DNA of 9,244 nucleotides from positions 1 through 9,244 of the forward strand of contig JAGXRS010000460.1 of assembly GCA_018335615.1 (NCBI GenBank), in the 5' to 3' direction. Each line of letters starts with the position of its first letter. The first letter of the stretch is position 1. Made by a program: the position numbers and the translations under genes. Positions 1 through 6,170 of this stretch are shown piece after piece. The notes under the pieces were generated by a model. The model had not been told where the DNA came from, made no database searches, and saw only the letters and a program-made list of their open reading frames with translations. The stretch comes from Hydrogenophaga sp. (GTDB lineage Bacteria > Pseudomonadota > Gammaproteobacteria > Burkholderiales > Burkholderiaceae_C).

Positions 1-1895
1 CCGTCATCATCCCGCGCGCGGTGGACGAGGTGGGCGGCCCCACCATCCTGGCCACCTTCACCGTCATCGCCGCGCTGCTGCCCATGGCCTTCGTGAGCGG
101 CCTCATGGGGCCGTACATGAGCCCGATCCCGATCAACGCCAGCATGGGCATGGCGATCTCGCTGGCGATTGCCTTCACCGTCACGCCCTGGCTGGCGCTG
201 AAGCTGACCAAGGTCGACAACAGCCACGCCGCGCACGGCCCGAGCAAGCTCACGCGCGGCCTGCAGACCACCTTCACCCGCGTGCTCACGCCGCTGCTGC
301 ACAGCGCGAAGAAGCGCTGGTTGCTGCTGGCCGGCATCCTGGCCGCGCTCATGCTGTCGGTGGGCCTCACGCTGGTGCAGTGGGTGGTGCTGAAGATGCT
401 GCCCTTCGACAACAAGAGCGAGTACCAGGTGGTGCTCGACATGCCCGCCGGCACGCCGCTGGAAGACACGGCGGCCGCCCTGCAGGACCTCACCGCCTGG
501 ATCGCGCTGCAGCCCGAGGTGGCCAACGTGCAGGGTTATGCCGGCACCGCCAGCCCCATCACCTTCAACGGCCTGGTGCGCCAGTACTACCTGCGCGCGG
601 ATGCCGAAAGCGGCGACCTGCAGGTGAACCTGGCCGGCGCGAAAGACCGCAGCGAGAAGAGCCACGCCATCGCCCAGCGCCACCGGCCCGAGCTGGAGCG
701 CATCGCCGCCGCGCACGGCGCGCGCATCAAGGTGGTGGAAGTGCCGCCCGGCCCGCCGGTGCTCTCGCCCATCGTCGCCGAGGTGTACGGGCCGGATGAA
801 ACCGGCCGTGCCGAACTCGCCCGCCGCGTGGCGCAGGCCTTTGCCGACACGCCCGACATCGTCGGCATCGACACCACGCTGAAAGAGAACGCGCCGCGCG
901 CCTTCCTGCGCATCCAGCGCCAGCGCGCCGAGTCGTTGGGCATTCCGGTGCAGGTGATCGCGCAGACGGTGCACGCTGCCTTGTCGGGCGCCGATGCCGC
1001 GTACCTGCACGACGGCCACGCCAAGTTCGCGGTGCCGGTGCGCCTGCAGCTGCCGCGCGAAGCGCAGGTGGGGCTGGACGCGCTGCTGGCGCTGCCCATG
1101 AAAGCCGCGAACGGGGCCATGGTGCCGCTGTCCGAACTCGTCACCATCGAGCGCGGCGTGATCGACCAGCCGCGCTTCACCAAGAACCTGCTGCCCGTCA
1201 CCTACGTGATGGGCGACATGGCCGGCCAGCTCGACTCGCCGCTCTACGGCCTGTTCGACATCCGCTCGCGCATGGGCGCTGCCGCACTGCCCGACACCGG
1301 CGCACTCGGCGAGTACTGGATCAACCAGCCGCAAGACCCCTACCGCGAATACGCGGTGAAGTGGGACGGCGAATGGCAGATCACGTATGAGACCTTCCGC
1401 GACATGGGCGCCGCCTACGGCGTGGGCCTGATCCTGATCTACCTGATGGTGGTCGCGCAGTTCCGCAGCTACCTCACGCCGCTGGTCATCATGGCGCCGA
1501 TTCCGCTCACCATCATCGGCGTGATGCCGGGCCACGCGCTGCTGGGTGCGCAGTTCACCGCCACCAGCATGATCGGCATGATCGCGCTGGCCGGCATCAT
1601 CGTGCGCAACTCCATCCTGCTGGTGGACTTCATCGAGCTGGAAACCGCGCGCGGCGTGCCCTTCGCCGACGCCGTGGTGCAGTCGGCCGCGGTGCGCGCC
1701 CAGCCCATTGCGCTGACCGGCCTGGCCGCCATGATGGGCGCCTTCTTCATCCTGGACGACCCGATCTTCAACGGCCTGGCCGTCTCGCTGATCTTCGGCA
1801 TCGCCGTCTCCACGCTGCTCACGCTGGTGGTGATTCCCGTTCTGTACTACGCGCTGTACCACCGCCGCTACGCGACGCAGGCCGCCGCAGTTTGA
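1..1895 (+). CDS. RND-family efflux permease, C-terminal part (5' end outside window)
   Basis: This is the inner-membrane pump subunit of a tripartite efflux system (AcrB/CusA superfamily), which exports substrates using the proton gradient. The frame is open from base 3, so the gene begins upstream of the window; the GTG at 21 is internal. What is seen starts in the first membrane bundle (ATFTVIAALLPMAFVSGLMG, then MGMAISLAIAFTVTPWLALK). A membrane helix after RWLLLAG follows, then a periplasmic porter/docking loop of roughly 300 residues, then a second bundle containing VGLILIYLMVVAQFRSYLTP and GMIALAGIIVRNSILLVDFI, and the last helix ending VVIPVLYYALYHRR. About 630 residues are visible of the usual 1,000-1,100. 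The gene for a 75-residue DUF2892 protein starts 46 bp downstream, probably in the same transcript. The charged residues of the proton relay (TM4) are upstream of the window, so metal versus drug specificity cannot be judged. The family call is secure and the substrate unknown. Confidence 0.93.
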   Translation, partial: VIIPRAVDEVGGPTILATFTVIAALLPMAFVSGLMGPYMSPIPINASMGMAISLAIAFTVTPWLALKLTKVDNSHAAHGPSKLTRGLQTTFTRVLTPLLHSAKKRWLLLAGILAALMLSVGLTLVQWVVLKMLPFDNKSEYQVVLDMPAGTPLEDTAAALQDLTAWIALQPEVANVQGYAGTASPITFNGLVRQYYLRADAESGDLQVNLAGAKDRSEKSHAIAQRHRPELERIAAAHGARIKVVEVPPGPPVLSPIVAEVYGPDETGRAELARRVAQAFADTPDIVGIDTTLKENAPRAFLRIQRQRAESLGIPVQVIAQTVHAALSGADAAYLHDGHAKFAVPVRLQLPREAQVGLDALLALPMKAANGAMVPLSELVTIERGVIDQPRFTKNLLPVTYVMGDMAGQLDSPLYGLFDIRSRMGAAALPDTGALGEYWINQPQDPYREYAVKWDGEWQITYETFRDMGAAYGVGLILIYLMVVAQFRSYLTPLVIMAPIPLTIIGVMPGHALLGAQFTATSMIGMIALAGIIVRNSILLVDFIELETARGVPFADAVVQSAAVRAQPIALTGLAAMMGAFFILDDPIFNGLAVSLIFGIAVSTLLTLVVIPVLYYALYHRRYATQAAAV

Positions 1896-1941
1896 GCCCG
1901 TTTTTTTGCTGTCCCTGTGTGTTTTTTTCAAGGAGTTTGAA

Positions 1942-2169
1942 ATGACCGTCGAACGTTACATCCGCGTGATCGCGGGCCTGTTCATCATGATCTCGCTGGC
2001 GCTCGGCGTGGAAGCCAGCCCGCTGTTTGTGAGCCCCTGGTTCCTCGCCTTCACCGCCTTCGTCGGCTTCAACCTGTTCCAGTTCGGCTTCACCAATTTC
2101 TGCCCGCTGGCGCTGATTTTGAAAGCGGTGGGTGTGCCTGATAGCAAGATCGCCTGCAGCACGCGCTGA
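1942..2169 (+). CDS. DUF2892 (YgaP-type) small inner-membrane protein
   Basis: A 75-residue protein with two hydrophobic helices (about residues 7-25 and 33-50), followed by the short motif TNFCPL around residues 51-56. This glycine/asparagine/CPL ending is typical of the DUF2892 membrane domain, also found fused to a rhodanese in YgaP. The N-terminus MTVERYIRVIAGLF also fits the family. The ATG at 1942 is chosen over an upstream TTG at 1906 because AGGAG sits at 1931-1935, 6 bp before it, and the upstream extension has no family-like sequence. It lies 46 bp after the RND permease stop with no obvious terminator between, although two T-runs occur in the gap. DUF2892 proteins often neighbour sulfur or metal-stress genes, so a role in sulfide or thiol handling is possible, but nothing in the sequence proves it. 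Confidence 0.88.
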   Translation: MTVERYIRVIAGLFIMISLALGVEASPLFVSPWFLAFTAFVGFNLFQFGFTNFCPLALILKAVGVPDSKIACSTR

Positions 2170-2217
2170 GCCGCAGCACAGGAAGCGGCGGCTGTCGGGC
2201 ACGGCCCAGGCGGCCCG

Positions 2218-2239
2218 GGGCGGCTTGGCGCCGCCGCCC
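2218..2239. other. GC-rich hairpin in intergenic region
   Basis: GGGCGGC (2218-2224) can pair with GCCGCCC (2233-2239) across an 8-base loop, 49 bp after the DUF2892 stop. No T-run follows, so it is not a convincing intrinsic terminator. It might cause pausing or protect the 3' end of the transcript. In DNA this GC-rich such hairpins also arise by chance. Confidence 0.3.
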
Positions 2240-2270
2240 TCGCGCTCCTGACGGGTGAGCCGCCAGCGGC

Positions 2271-2340
2271 CGGTTCCGGGCTGGCCGAAAGGCGGTTCCA
2301 CGGTGTTCGCTGTTCCACGGTCACACTCGAACGGTTCCGG
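2271..2340 (+). repeat. Four spaced GTTCC motifs upstream of the TDT channel gene
   Basis: CGGTTCC occurs at 2271, 2293 and 2332, with a variant CTGTTCC at 2310, giving intervals of 22, 17 and 22 bp. The outer copies extend to CGGTTCCGG, and the inner two share GTTCCACGGT (2295-2304 and 2312-2321). They fill the stretch just before the channel gene start at 2359 in a 189-bp gap that otherwise holds only a GC-rich hairpin. Direct repeats spaced near two helical turns could be binding sites for a regulator of the channel gene. The regulator is unknown and no clear -10/-35 pair was identified. Confidence 0.4.
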
Positions 2341-2358
2341 CTTTTCCTGAAACGCGTC

Positions 2359-3408
2359 ATGTCCTCACCCACCCCTTTGAAATTCCTCGCGCCCGGCTGG
2401 TTCGCCTTGGTCATGGGCCTGTGCGGCCTGTCGCTCGCCTGGGGGCGCGCGGCTGGCCCGCTGGGCGAGATGGCCACCGGTCTCGCGCTGGTGCTGGGTG
2501 CGCTTGCGCTGCTGGTGTTCGGGGTTTTGCTCGCGGCTTCGGTGGTGCGCGCCTCGCGCTACCCGCAGGCCCTGGACGAGGACCTGAGGCACCCGGCGCG
2601 CCACGCCTTTGTGGCGGCACTTCCGGTGTCGCTGCTCTTGCTGGCGGCGGTGGGCGTTGCGCTGGGCGGTGCTGACGGGCCGCTCACGCCCTTGTGGCGC
2701 GTGCTGTGGTGGGTGGGCAGCCTCACGCAACTGTGGGCCACGCTCTGGGTGCTCGGCCGCTGGCTGGCCCCAGCCGCCGCCAGCCAGCCCGGCCTGGGCG
2801 CGGGCAACACCGGGCTGTGGCCCGGCATCACGCCGGTGCTGCTGATCCCGGTGGTGGGCAACGTGGTGGCGCCACTCGGTGGCCTGCCACTGGGCATCGA
2901 CGGTTGGTCTGCCGCGCAGCTGGGCATTGGCCTGTTCCTGTGGCCGGTGGTGTTCACGCTCGTGCTGGTGCGCCGGATCGCGCACAGCCCGCTGCCCGAG
3001 CGGCTGATGCCGGCCTGGTTCATCACGCTGGCGCCGCCCTCGGTGATCGGCTTGGTGCTGGTGCAACTGCAGGCGCCGCTGGTGCTGGTGCAGGCGCTGT
3101 GGGGCATCGCACTGTTCACGTTGTTGCTGCTGTTGCCGGTGGCGCGCCGCGTGGCGTCCCAGCCGTTCACCATCGCGTTCTGGGCGCTGTCTTTCCCGCT
3201 GGCCGCGTTCACGTCGCTCACGCTGCGGCTGACCGAACTGCAGCCCGGCAGTGGCTGGCACGGCGCTCTGCAAAACGCCGGCGTGCTGCTGCTGGCCGCC
3301 ACGTCCATGGTGGTGCTGTGGCTGGGGTTTGCCACCGTGCGCGGCTTGCGCGACGGCACGCTGCTGGCGCCTGAGCCGGTGGCGAACATCATTCCGGCGT
3401 CGGCTTGA
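2359..3408 (+). CDS. TDT / SLAC1-TehA family anion channel or exporter
   Basis: A 349-residue, almost wholly hydrophobic protein with about ten membrane helices, matching the ten-helix pore of the tellurite-resistance/dicarboxylate transporter (TDT) family. Members include HiTehA, plant SLAC1, yeast sulfite exporter Ssu1 and malate permease Mae1. The N-terminal stretch LAPGWFALVMGLCGLSLAW has the family pattern of a PxxF...MGxxGLxxxW first helix. Later helices carry typical short polar breaks, for example TPVLLIPVVGNVVAPLGG near residues 155-175 and WFITLAPPSVIGLVL near 220-235. Length equals the usual 310-380. The ATG at 2359 is the first in-frame start that gives the full first helix; no strong ribosome site is visible. 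It follows RND and DUF2892 genes and is convergent with hepT 26 bp downstream. Substrate (sulfite, tellurite, chloride, dicarboxylate) cannot be decided; sulfite or other small oxyanion export would suit the neighbours. Confidence 0.87.
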   Translation: MSSPTPLKFLAPGWFALVMGLCGLSLAWGRAAGPLGEMATGLALVLGALALLVFGVLLAASVVRASRYPQALDEDLRHPARHAFVAALPVSLLLLAAVGVALGGADGPLTPLWRVLWWVGSLTQLWATLWVLGRWLAPAAASQPGLGAGNTGLWPGITPVLLIPVVGNVVAPLGGLPLGIDGWSAAQLGIGLFLWPVVFTLVLVRRIAHSPLPERLMPAWFITLAPPSVIGLVLVQLQAPLVLVQALWGIALFTLLLLLPVARRVASQPFTIAFWALSFPLAAFTSLTLRLTELQPGSGWHGALQNAGVLLLAATSMVVLWLGFATVRGLRDGTLLAPEPVANIIPASA

Positions 3409-3434
3409 GGCGCTGGCCCGGCCGCTGGGGGCGC

Positions 3435-3860
3435 TCAGCCTTTGAGGTCAGCCTGCCAGTCCTGCAACAGGAAGTCGGTCACAAAAGCGTCCTTGCCTGC
3501 GACGACCCAGGCGCGCACCTGCGCCATGTCGATGTTCATGTAGTCGTGCACGATGCGGTTGCGCAGACCGACCACCGCGTTCCAGGTGGGCAAGTCATCG
3601 GGCGCCAGCAGCCCGTGGCTGACGAGCGCGGCAAACGTGTCGTGTGCCGACACCGGCACCGGATGCCCGGCCGCTTTCAGCAGGCGCTTGGCCTTGCCGA
3701 TGGCGTTTTCAATCAGCACCTGCAGCGCGTGTAGCACACCCGCATCTTCCAGCGGACGCAACGCATGCCCCAGCTGCAGCGTGGCCCTGGCCTCCGCGAG
3801 CAAGGCGCTTTGCGCGGCAGCGATCCGCGCCGTTTCCTGCTGGTAAAGGTCATGCCGCAT
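3435..3860 (-). CDS. hepT: HepT-like RNase toxin (DUF86), type VII toxin-antitoxin
   Basis: A 141-residue mostly helical HEPN-domain protein of the HepT/DUF86 family, the RNase toxin of the MntA/HepT (type VII) system. The signature RX4HXY is complete: R100, H105 and Y107 in RNRIVHDY, where R and H form the RNase site and Y is the residue AMPylated by the antitoxin. The start at ATG 3860 gives the standard family length and overlaps the end of mntA by 11 bp, showing translational coupling. A GTG at 3893 would add 11 residues without family character and deepen the overlap, so it is less likely. No strong Shine-Dalgarno is seen for either. The gene is tail-to-tail with the anion channel gene, leaving 26 bp. 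Nothing in the sequence looks inactivating, so the toxin should be functional. Confidence 0.92.
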   Translation of the reverse strand: MRHDLYQQETARIAAAQSALLAEARATLQLGHALRPLEDAGVLHALQVLIENAIGKAKRLLKAAGHPVPVSAHDTFAALVSHGLLAPDDLPTWNAVVGLRNRIVHDYMNIDMAQVRAWVVAGKDAFVTDFLLQDWQADLKG

Positions 3861-4242
3861 GTTGTTGCGCCCAGTAGTGGTCTTCCAGTTCACGCCAGGT
3901 GCGCTGCAGAAAATGCTCCCACGCCATGGCGTCGGGGGCGGTCAGCAACACCCCTTCTTCGGCTGCACTCGCCTTCATCGCCAGATTGGCCCGGCGCAGA
4001 TCGATCAGGTCCACCTGTGACGCCTCGACCTGCAAGGCCCGGGCCAGTTCGCTGCGCAGGCACTCGACAGCGCCCATCGCCGTCCACTCGTCCATCCGTG
4101 GCGACCATTGCAGGGCAATGTCCCAGTCGCTCTGTTCATGGGCCTGACCCGTGGCGCGGCTGCCCACCAGCACCGCGAACGCCAGCATGGGTTGGCGCGC
4201 CAGTGCTTCGGTCAGAGCGGATGGGACTGCGCGGGAAGACAT
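3850..4242 (-). CDS. mntA: MntA-like nucleotidyltransferase antitoxin, type VII toxin-antitoxin
   Basis: A 130-residue minimal nucleotidyltransferase (MNT, NTP_transf_2 fold). The catalytic signature GSX10DXD is intact: G27-S28 in LVGSRATG and D39-x-D41 in SDWDIAL. A third acidic position is D78 in QVDLIDL. In the family this enzyme transfers AMP from ATP onto the tyrosine of the HepT RXXXXHXY motif and so neutralises the RNase. The order antitoxin then toxin with an 11-bp overlap is the usual operon. The ATG at 4242 is supported by position, but the ribosome site is poor. A TAAAAT box (complement of 4252-4257) lies only 10 bp upstream of the start, which would fit a very short leader or leaderless mRNA if it is the -10, though no clear -35 is seen. 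The start is 58 bp from the nearest edge of a displaced glycosyltransferase fragment. Confidence 0.92.
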   Translation of the reverse strand: MSSRAVPSALTEALARQPMLAFAVLVGSRATGQAHEQSDWDIALQWSPRMDEWTAMGAVECLRSELARALQVEASQVDLIDLRRANLAMKASAAEEGVLLTAPDAMAWEHFLQRTWRELEDHYWAQQHAA

Positions 4243-4311
4243 GGTTTTTTCATTTTAGGGGTGCACCGTGGCGGTCTGGGGGGTGTTTCACCGCCCCGAT
4301 GAGCACTCGGT

Positions 4312-4392
4312 AACCCATACCGCTCACAAAACGGATTCCCCTGCAGCGGCAGTCGGCGCGGGATGTCGTGGAACGATGGCGACAACACGTCC
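4312..4392 (-). pseudogene. Displaced 3'-end fragment of a membrane glycosyltransferase gene
   Basis: Read on the - strand this stretch encodes FHDIPRRLPLQGNPFCERYG, which matches FHDIPHWLPLLGNPFCERYG at the C-terminus of the intact glycosyltransferase (7538-9082). At DNA level 4312-4374 aligns without gaps to 7566-7628 with 57 of 63 bases identical by my count; beyond 4374 similarity becomes weak and needs gaps. The rest of the gene is missing, and after the matching part the reading frame runs on into unrelated sequence. No start or promoter belongs to it. It is either the end of the original target gene left behind when foreign DNA arrived with a replacement 3' end, or a remnant of a paralogue. 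The homology is clear by eye; which history is right is inference. Confidence 0.8.
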
Positions 4393-4410
4393 AGTCGACG
4401 CCATTTGTGA

Positions 4411-4458
4411 ATATAGATATTTACTTTGTCAAGCATATCGATAAGATCTATAGATATG
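4411..4458 (+). promoter_or_regulatory. Promoter/operator with HipB-like palindrome overlapping the hipB start
   Basis: A markedly AT-rich patch in GC-rich surroundings. CATATCGATA (4434-4443) is the inverted repeat of TATAGATATG (4449-4458), 9 of 10 bases, with a 5-bp spacer, and the right arm contains the hipB ATG. An extra half-site TATAGATAT lies at 4412-4420, 37 bp upstream of the same sequence at 4449. TATC...GATA half-sites recall known HipB operators, so autorepression is likely. A candidate promoter is TTTACT (4420-4425) with TAAGAT (4442-4447), 16-bp spacing, which would start transcription at or next to the ATG and make the mRNA leaderless. The palindrome is directly visible; the promoter boxes are tentative. 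Confidence 0.6.
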
Positions 4459-4824
4459 CCAAAGACCGCTCGCGCCTTGCAGCAGATGCCCCCCGCCACC
4501 CTGGCCGCCATTGAAAAGCTGGGTGCGGATCTGGCTGTGGCGCGCCTGCGCCGCAAGGAGTCCCTCAAGACCTGGGCACAGCGCATGGGGGTGTCGATCC
4601 CCACGCTGCAGCGCCTGGAAGCCGGGGACCCTGGCGTCGGTATCGGCATCGTGGCCACGGCGCTGTGGCTCATTCAGCGCGATGGCGAGCTGGGCACGCT
4701 GGCGGCCCCTGAGCACGACCGCGGCGCCATCGAAATGGATGTTCGCGAGGCCATCGCACTGGGCCGTGCCCGCGCCCGCACAGCGGCCATGGCCCGTTTG
4801 AATGCCGAGCGCGGCAAGGCCTGA
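4456..4824 (+). CDS. hipB: HipB-like XRE-family antitoxin / repressor
   Basis: A 122-residue DNA-binding protein. Residues about 25-75 form an XRE helix-turn-helix: LAVARLRRKESLKTWAQRMG leads into SIPTLQRLEAGDPGVGIGIV, the usual shape of HipB-type antitoxins, where the second half is the recognition helix. A longer than usual C-terminal tail rich in Ala/Arg follows. It should bind the palindrome that overlaps its own start codon and repress the operon, and in an intact module would also bind HipA. The start is ATG 4456; an upstream TTG at 4426 lies inside the operator and is less likely. No Shine-Dalgarno is visible, consistent with leaderless translation. It is followed one base later by the hipA start. 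Because hipA is broken, this antitoxin is probably an orphan regulator now. Confidence 0.87.
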   Translation: MPKTARALQQMPPATLAAIEKLGADLAVARLRRKESLKTWAQRMGVSIPTLQRLEAGDPGVGIGIVATALWLIQRDGELGTLAAPEHDRGAIEMDVREAIALGRARARTAAMARLNAERGKA

Positions 4825-4825
4825 G

Positions 4826-5374
4826 ATGCGGCTGGACGAACTCCACCTCTGGTACCTGGCGGACCCGGCCCAGCCGCGCTACGTGGGCGCTCTGCATCTG
4901 GTGTCCGCTGGCAAAGGGGTGTCGCTTCACTATGGTCGCGAATGGTTGGCCGGCGGCTTTGCCCTCAGCGAAGACCTGCCCCTGCTCGATACCGAGTTCA
5001 TGCCGCCCGGCCGCTTGCTGGCCGAAACGCAGCGCGCAGTGGGCGCGGTCGACGATGCCCGGCCCGACCGCTGGGGCGAAAAGGTGATCCGCTTCGTGGA
5101 CAAGCCCAAGCGTTTGTCTCTGATGGAGTACCTGTTCTACGCAGGTGACGAGCGCTTCGGTGCCCTGGGCGTTTCCACCTCGCCAGACACCTACCGGCCA
5201 CGCGCCGGCGGTCCATTGCCTCGCCTGGAAGACGCCCAGCATTTGAGCGAAGTGGTGGGAAAGATCGAAGCGGCCGAGCCCCTGTCAGCGCTGGAGGCGC
5301 GGATCATCGCTTGGGTAGGGGTGCTTTGTATCTGTGGACCTTACTCGGTGGCAGGTGTTGCACTTCAGTTTTGA
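4826..5374 (+). pseudogene. hipA: hipA toxin kinase gene, truncated after the N-terminal domain
   Basis: HipA is a serine/threonine kinase toxin that inactivates glutamyl-tRNA synthetase or related targets. Here residues 1 to about 162 match the HipA N-terminal subdomain, including DARPDRWG (77-84) and YAGDERFGALGVS (105-117). The sequence ends at LSALEARIIA, just where family members continue with a glycine-rich GxxxGGARPK loop and the kinase core. From about 5312 the frame reads unrelated residues to a stop at 5374, giving 182 residues in place of some 400-440. ATP-binding and catalytic residues are absent, so it cannot be a kinase. ATG 4826 is preferred, with AAGG at 4816-4819 and a 1-bp gap after hipB; an in-frame ATG at 4802 lies inside hipB. 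The break abuts a short stretch of unknown origin and then an IS110 remnant, so mobile element activity probably removed the 3' part. Confidence 0.85.
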
Positions 5375-5384
5375 ATCCGACCGG
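5312..5384. other. Junction sequence of unknown origin between hipA and IS110 remnant
   Basis: About 73 bp that belong neither to the HipA family reading frame nor to the part shared by the two IS110 copies. It contains GGTGTTGCACTTCAGTTTTG (5354-5373), which to the eye resembles the terminal region of some IS30-type insertion sequences. I cannot confirm this without a search, so the assignment is only a suggestion. Confidence 0.35.
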
Positions 5385-5540
5385 TCTTTGCCAGATCGAT
5401 GCTTACGGATACGATTGCCATGTGACTCCCCCTTCCACAAACGAGTGAGTTGATGAGAGTTCGCACTTCCCATCTTGGTATTTTGATGTCGTACCCTGCC
5501 ATTTCGCGGATCACTCGGAACGGTGAAGTCTCTTTCATTC
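5385..5540 (-). mobile_element. IS110-family remnant, copy 1 (upstream end plus first transposase codons)
   Basis: This piece is about 85% identical by eye to 6474-6630, where an IS110-type transposase start is recognisable. On the - strand it has a strong purine-rich ribosome site (GGAAGGGGGAG) before ATG 5421 and encodes MAIVSVSIDLAKT, the beginning of the RuvC-like domain including the first catalytic Asp. Homology then stops at 5385 and the frame ends soon after. What remains is therefore the non-coding upstream end (about 120 bp) and some 12 codons. The shared sequence ends exactly at GTTA (5541), the start of an integron-like core before the next gene. The truncation means it cannot move by itself. 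Confidence 0.78.
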
Positions 5541-5547
5541 GTTAAAT
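5541..5547 (+). other. Integron-type core site GTTRRRY (R' of an attC), cassette 1 start
   Basis: GTTAAAT matches GTTRRRY and follows directly after the conserved end of IS110 copy 1. In integron cassettes recombination falls between G and TT of this core, so the cassette would begin at 5542, 42 bp before its gene. The rest of the attC to which this R' belonged has been lost to the left. Alone a 7-bp match means little; its weight comes from the same arrangement at 6631 and the GTCTAAC motifs after both genes. Confidence 0.6.
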
Positions 5548-5583
5548 GTCGCCACAACCTAAACCGAAATAGCTGGAGCACCT

Positions 5584-6099
5584 ATGTTCAAACAACTGGC
5601 CACCATGGCAATCCTGTTTTTCGCGCAAGCTGCCTATGCTGAATGGATATTTGTAAACAAAGTAGACGAATTCACAGATAAGCAAGTTCGTTATGCTGCG
5701 TATAGCGATGCCGAACATCGAGTTCAATTGAGTTACGAAGGTAAGGCTGTATGGGTGTTTATTTCAAGAAAGAAAATTGGAACAATTGAGCCGAACGGAC
5801 TAATTGAAATCCGGGTAGATAAGAATAAGCCGAGGGTAATAGATCCCGTAAAAAGCAAACAACTCGAAAAACTTTTAGGTCAATCAACATTTCAGTGGGA
5901 ACCCGCAACCGTTGGTTTCTTGCTGTGGCATGGTGCGGAGGAAGAGGGTTGCGGTTATATTGGTGAATTGCTGCAGGGTCAAGAGCTTAAAGTTCGCTAC
6001 CAAATCAGTTCATTGGAACGCGACACCTTCAGTGCTAGCCTAGTTGGGGCAAAGCAAATAATTGTTAACGGTTTAGGATTAACAAAATGCGGACAGTGA
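5584..6099 (+). CDS. Cassette-borne exported protein of unknown function
   Basis: A 171-residue protein that I do not recognise. Residues 1-19 form a Sec signal peptide: a lysine near the N-terminus, a hydrophobic core and AYA before a likely cleavage at 19/20, so the mature protein of about 152 residues is periplasmic or secreted. It has alternating beta-type segments (for example VQLSYEGKAVWVFISRKKIG and GLIEIRVDKNKPRVIDP) and two cysteines in the mature part (EEEGCGY and TKCGQ near the C-terminus) that could form a disulfide. The overall look recalls small periplasmic proteins that measure or bind ligands, but no family is assigned. ATG 5584 has GGAG at 5575-5578. Base composition is clearly more AT-rich than the flanking blocks. 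The gene sits alone between GTTAAAT and an attC-like hairpin, the standard layout of an integron gene cassette. Confidence 0.85.
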   Translation: MFKQLATMAILFFAQAAYAEWIFVNKVDEFTDKQVRYAAYSDAEHRVQLSYEGKAVWVFISRKKIGTIEPNGLIEIRVDKNKPRVIDPVKSKQLEKLLGQSTFQWEPATVGFLLWHGAEEEGCGYIGELLQGQELKVRYQISSLERDTFSASLVGAKQIIVNGLGLTKCGQ

Positions 6100-6109
6100 G
6101 CGAAGTGGT

Positions 6110-6170
6110 GTCTAACAAACGCTTCGAGGGCGGCCTTCGGGTCGCTGCGCTCCCCTTGGCGCCTCAAGCG
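6110..6170 (+). other. attC-like site of cassette 1, R'' to L' (R' separated by IS110)
   Basis: GTCTAAC (6110-6116) matches the attC R'' core RYYYAAC, 10 bp after the stop codon. CGCTTCGAGG (6120-6129) pairs with CCTCAAGCG (6162-6170) except for one unpaired C at 6125, the extrahelical base expected in L''/L' of a folded attC. The centre contains further pairable sequence, for example GGGTCGC / CGCTCCC with one mismatch (within 6139-6156). The R' core should follow a few bases after 6170, but CAACTAAAG is found, and a GTTAGGT core appears only at 6631, after the IS110 remnant. The structural match is good; recombination activity is not shown. Confidence 0.72.

Noticed and set aside
2218..2239. 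Rho-independent terminator after the DUF2892 gene
   Set aside because: The stem is good but no T-run follows it; kept only as a hairpin.
1819..2477. Possible - strand genes across the RND end, the DUF2892 gene and the following gap
   Set aside because: Proline/arginine-rich translations with no family resemblance, overlapping a well-supported + strand gene with a ribosome site.
2365..3392. Long open frames on the - strand opposite the anion channel gene
   Set aside because: They encode low-complexity Arg/Gln/His or Ser/Thr-rich sequence typical of the complement of a GC-rich hydrophobic gene, while the + frame gives a clean ten-helix family member.
4212..4673. A single - strand gene of about 153 residues across the hipB promoter
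   Set aside because: Only the stretch 4312-4392 resembles a real protein, and it is a fragment of the glycosyltransferase end; the rest is antisense to hipB and to the operator.
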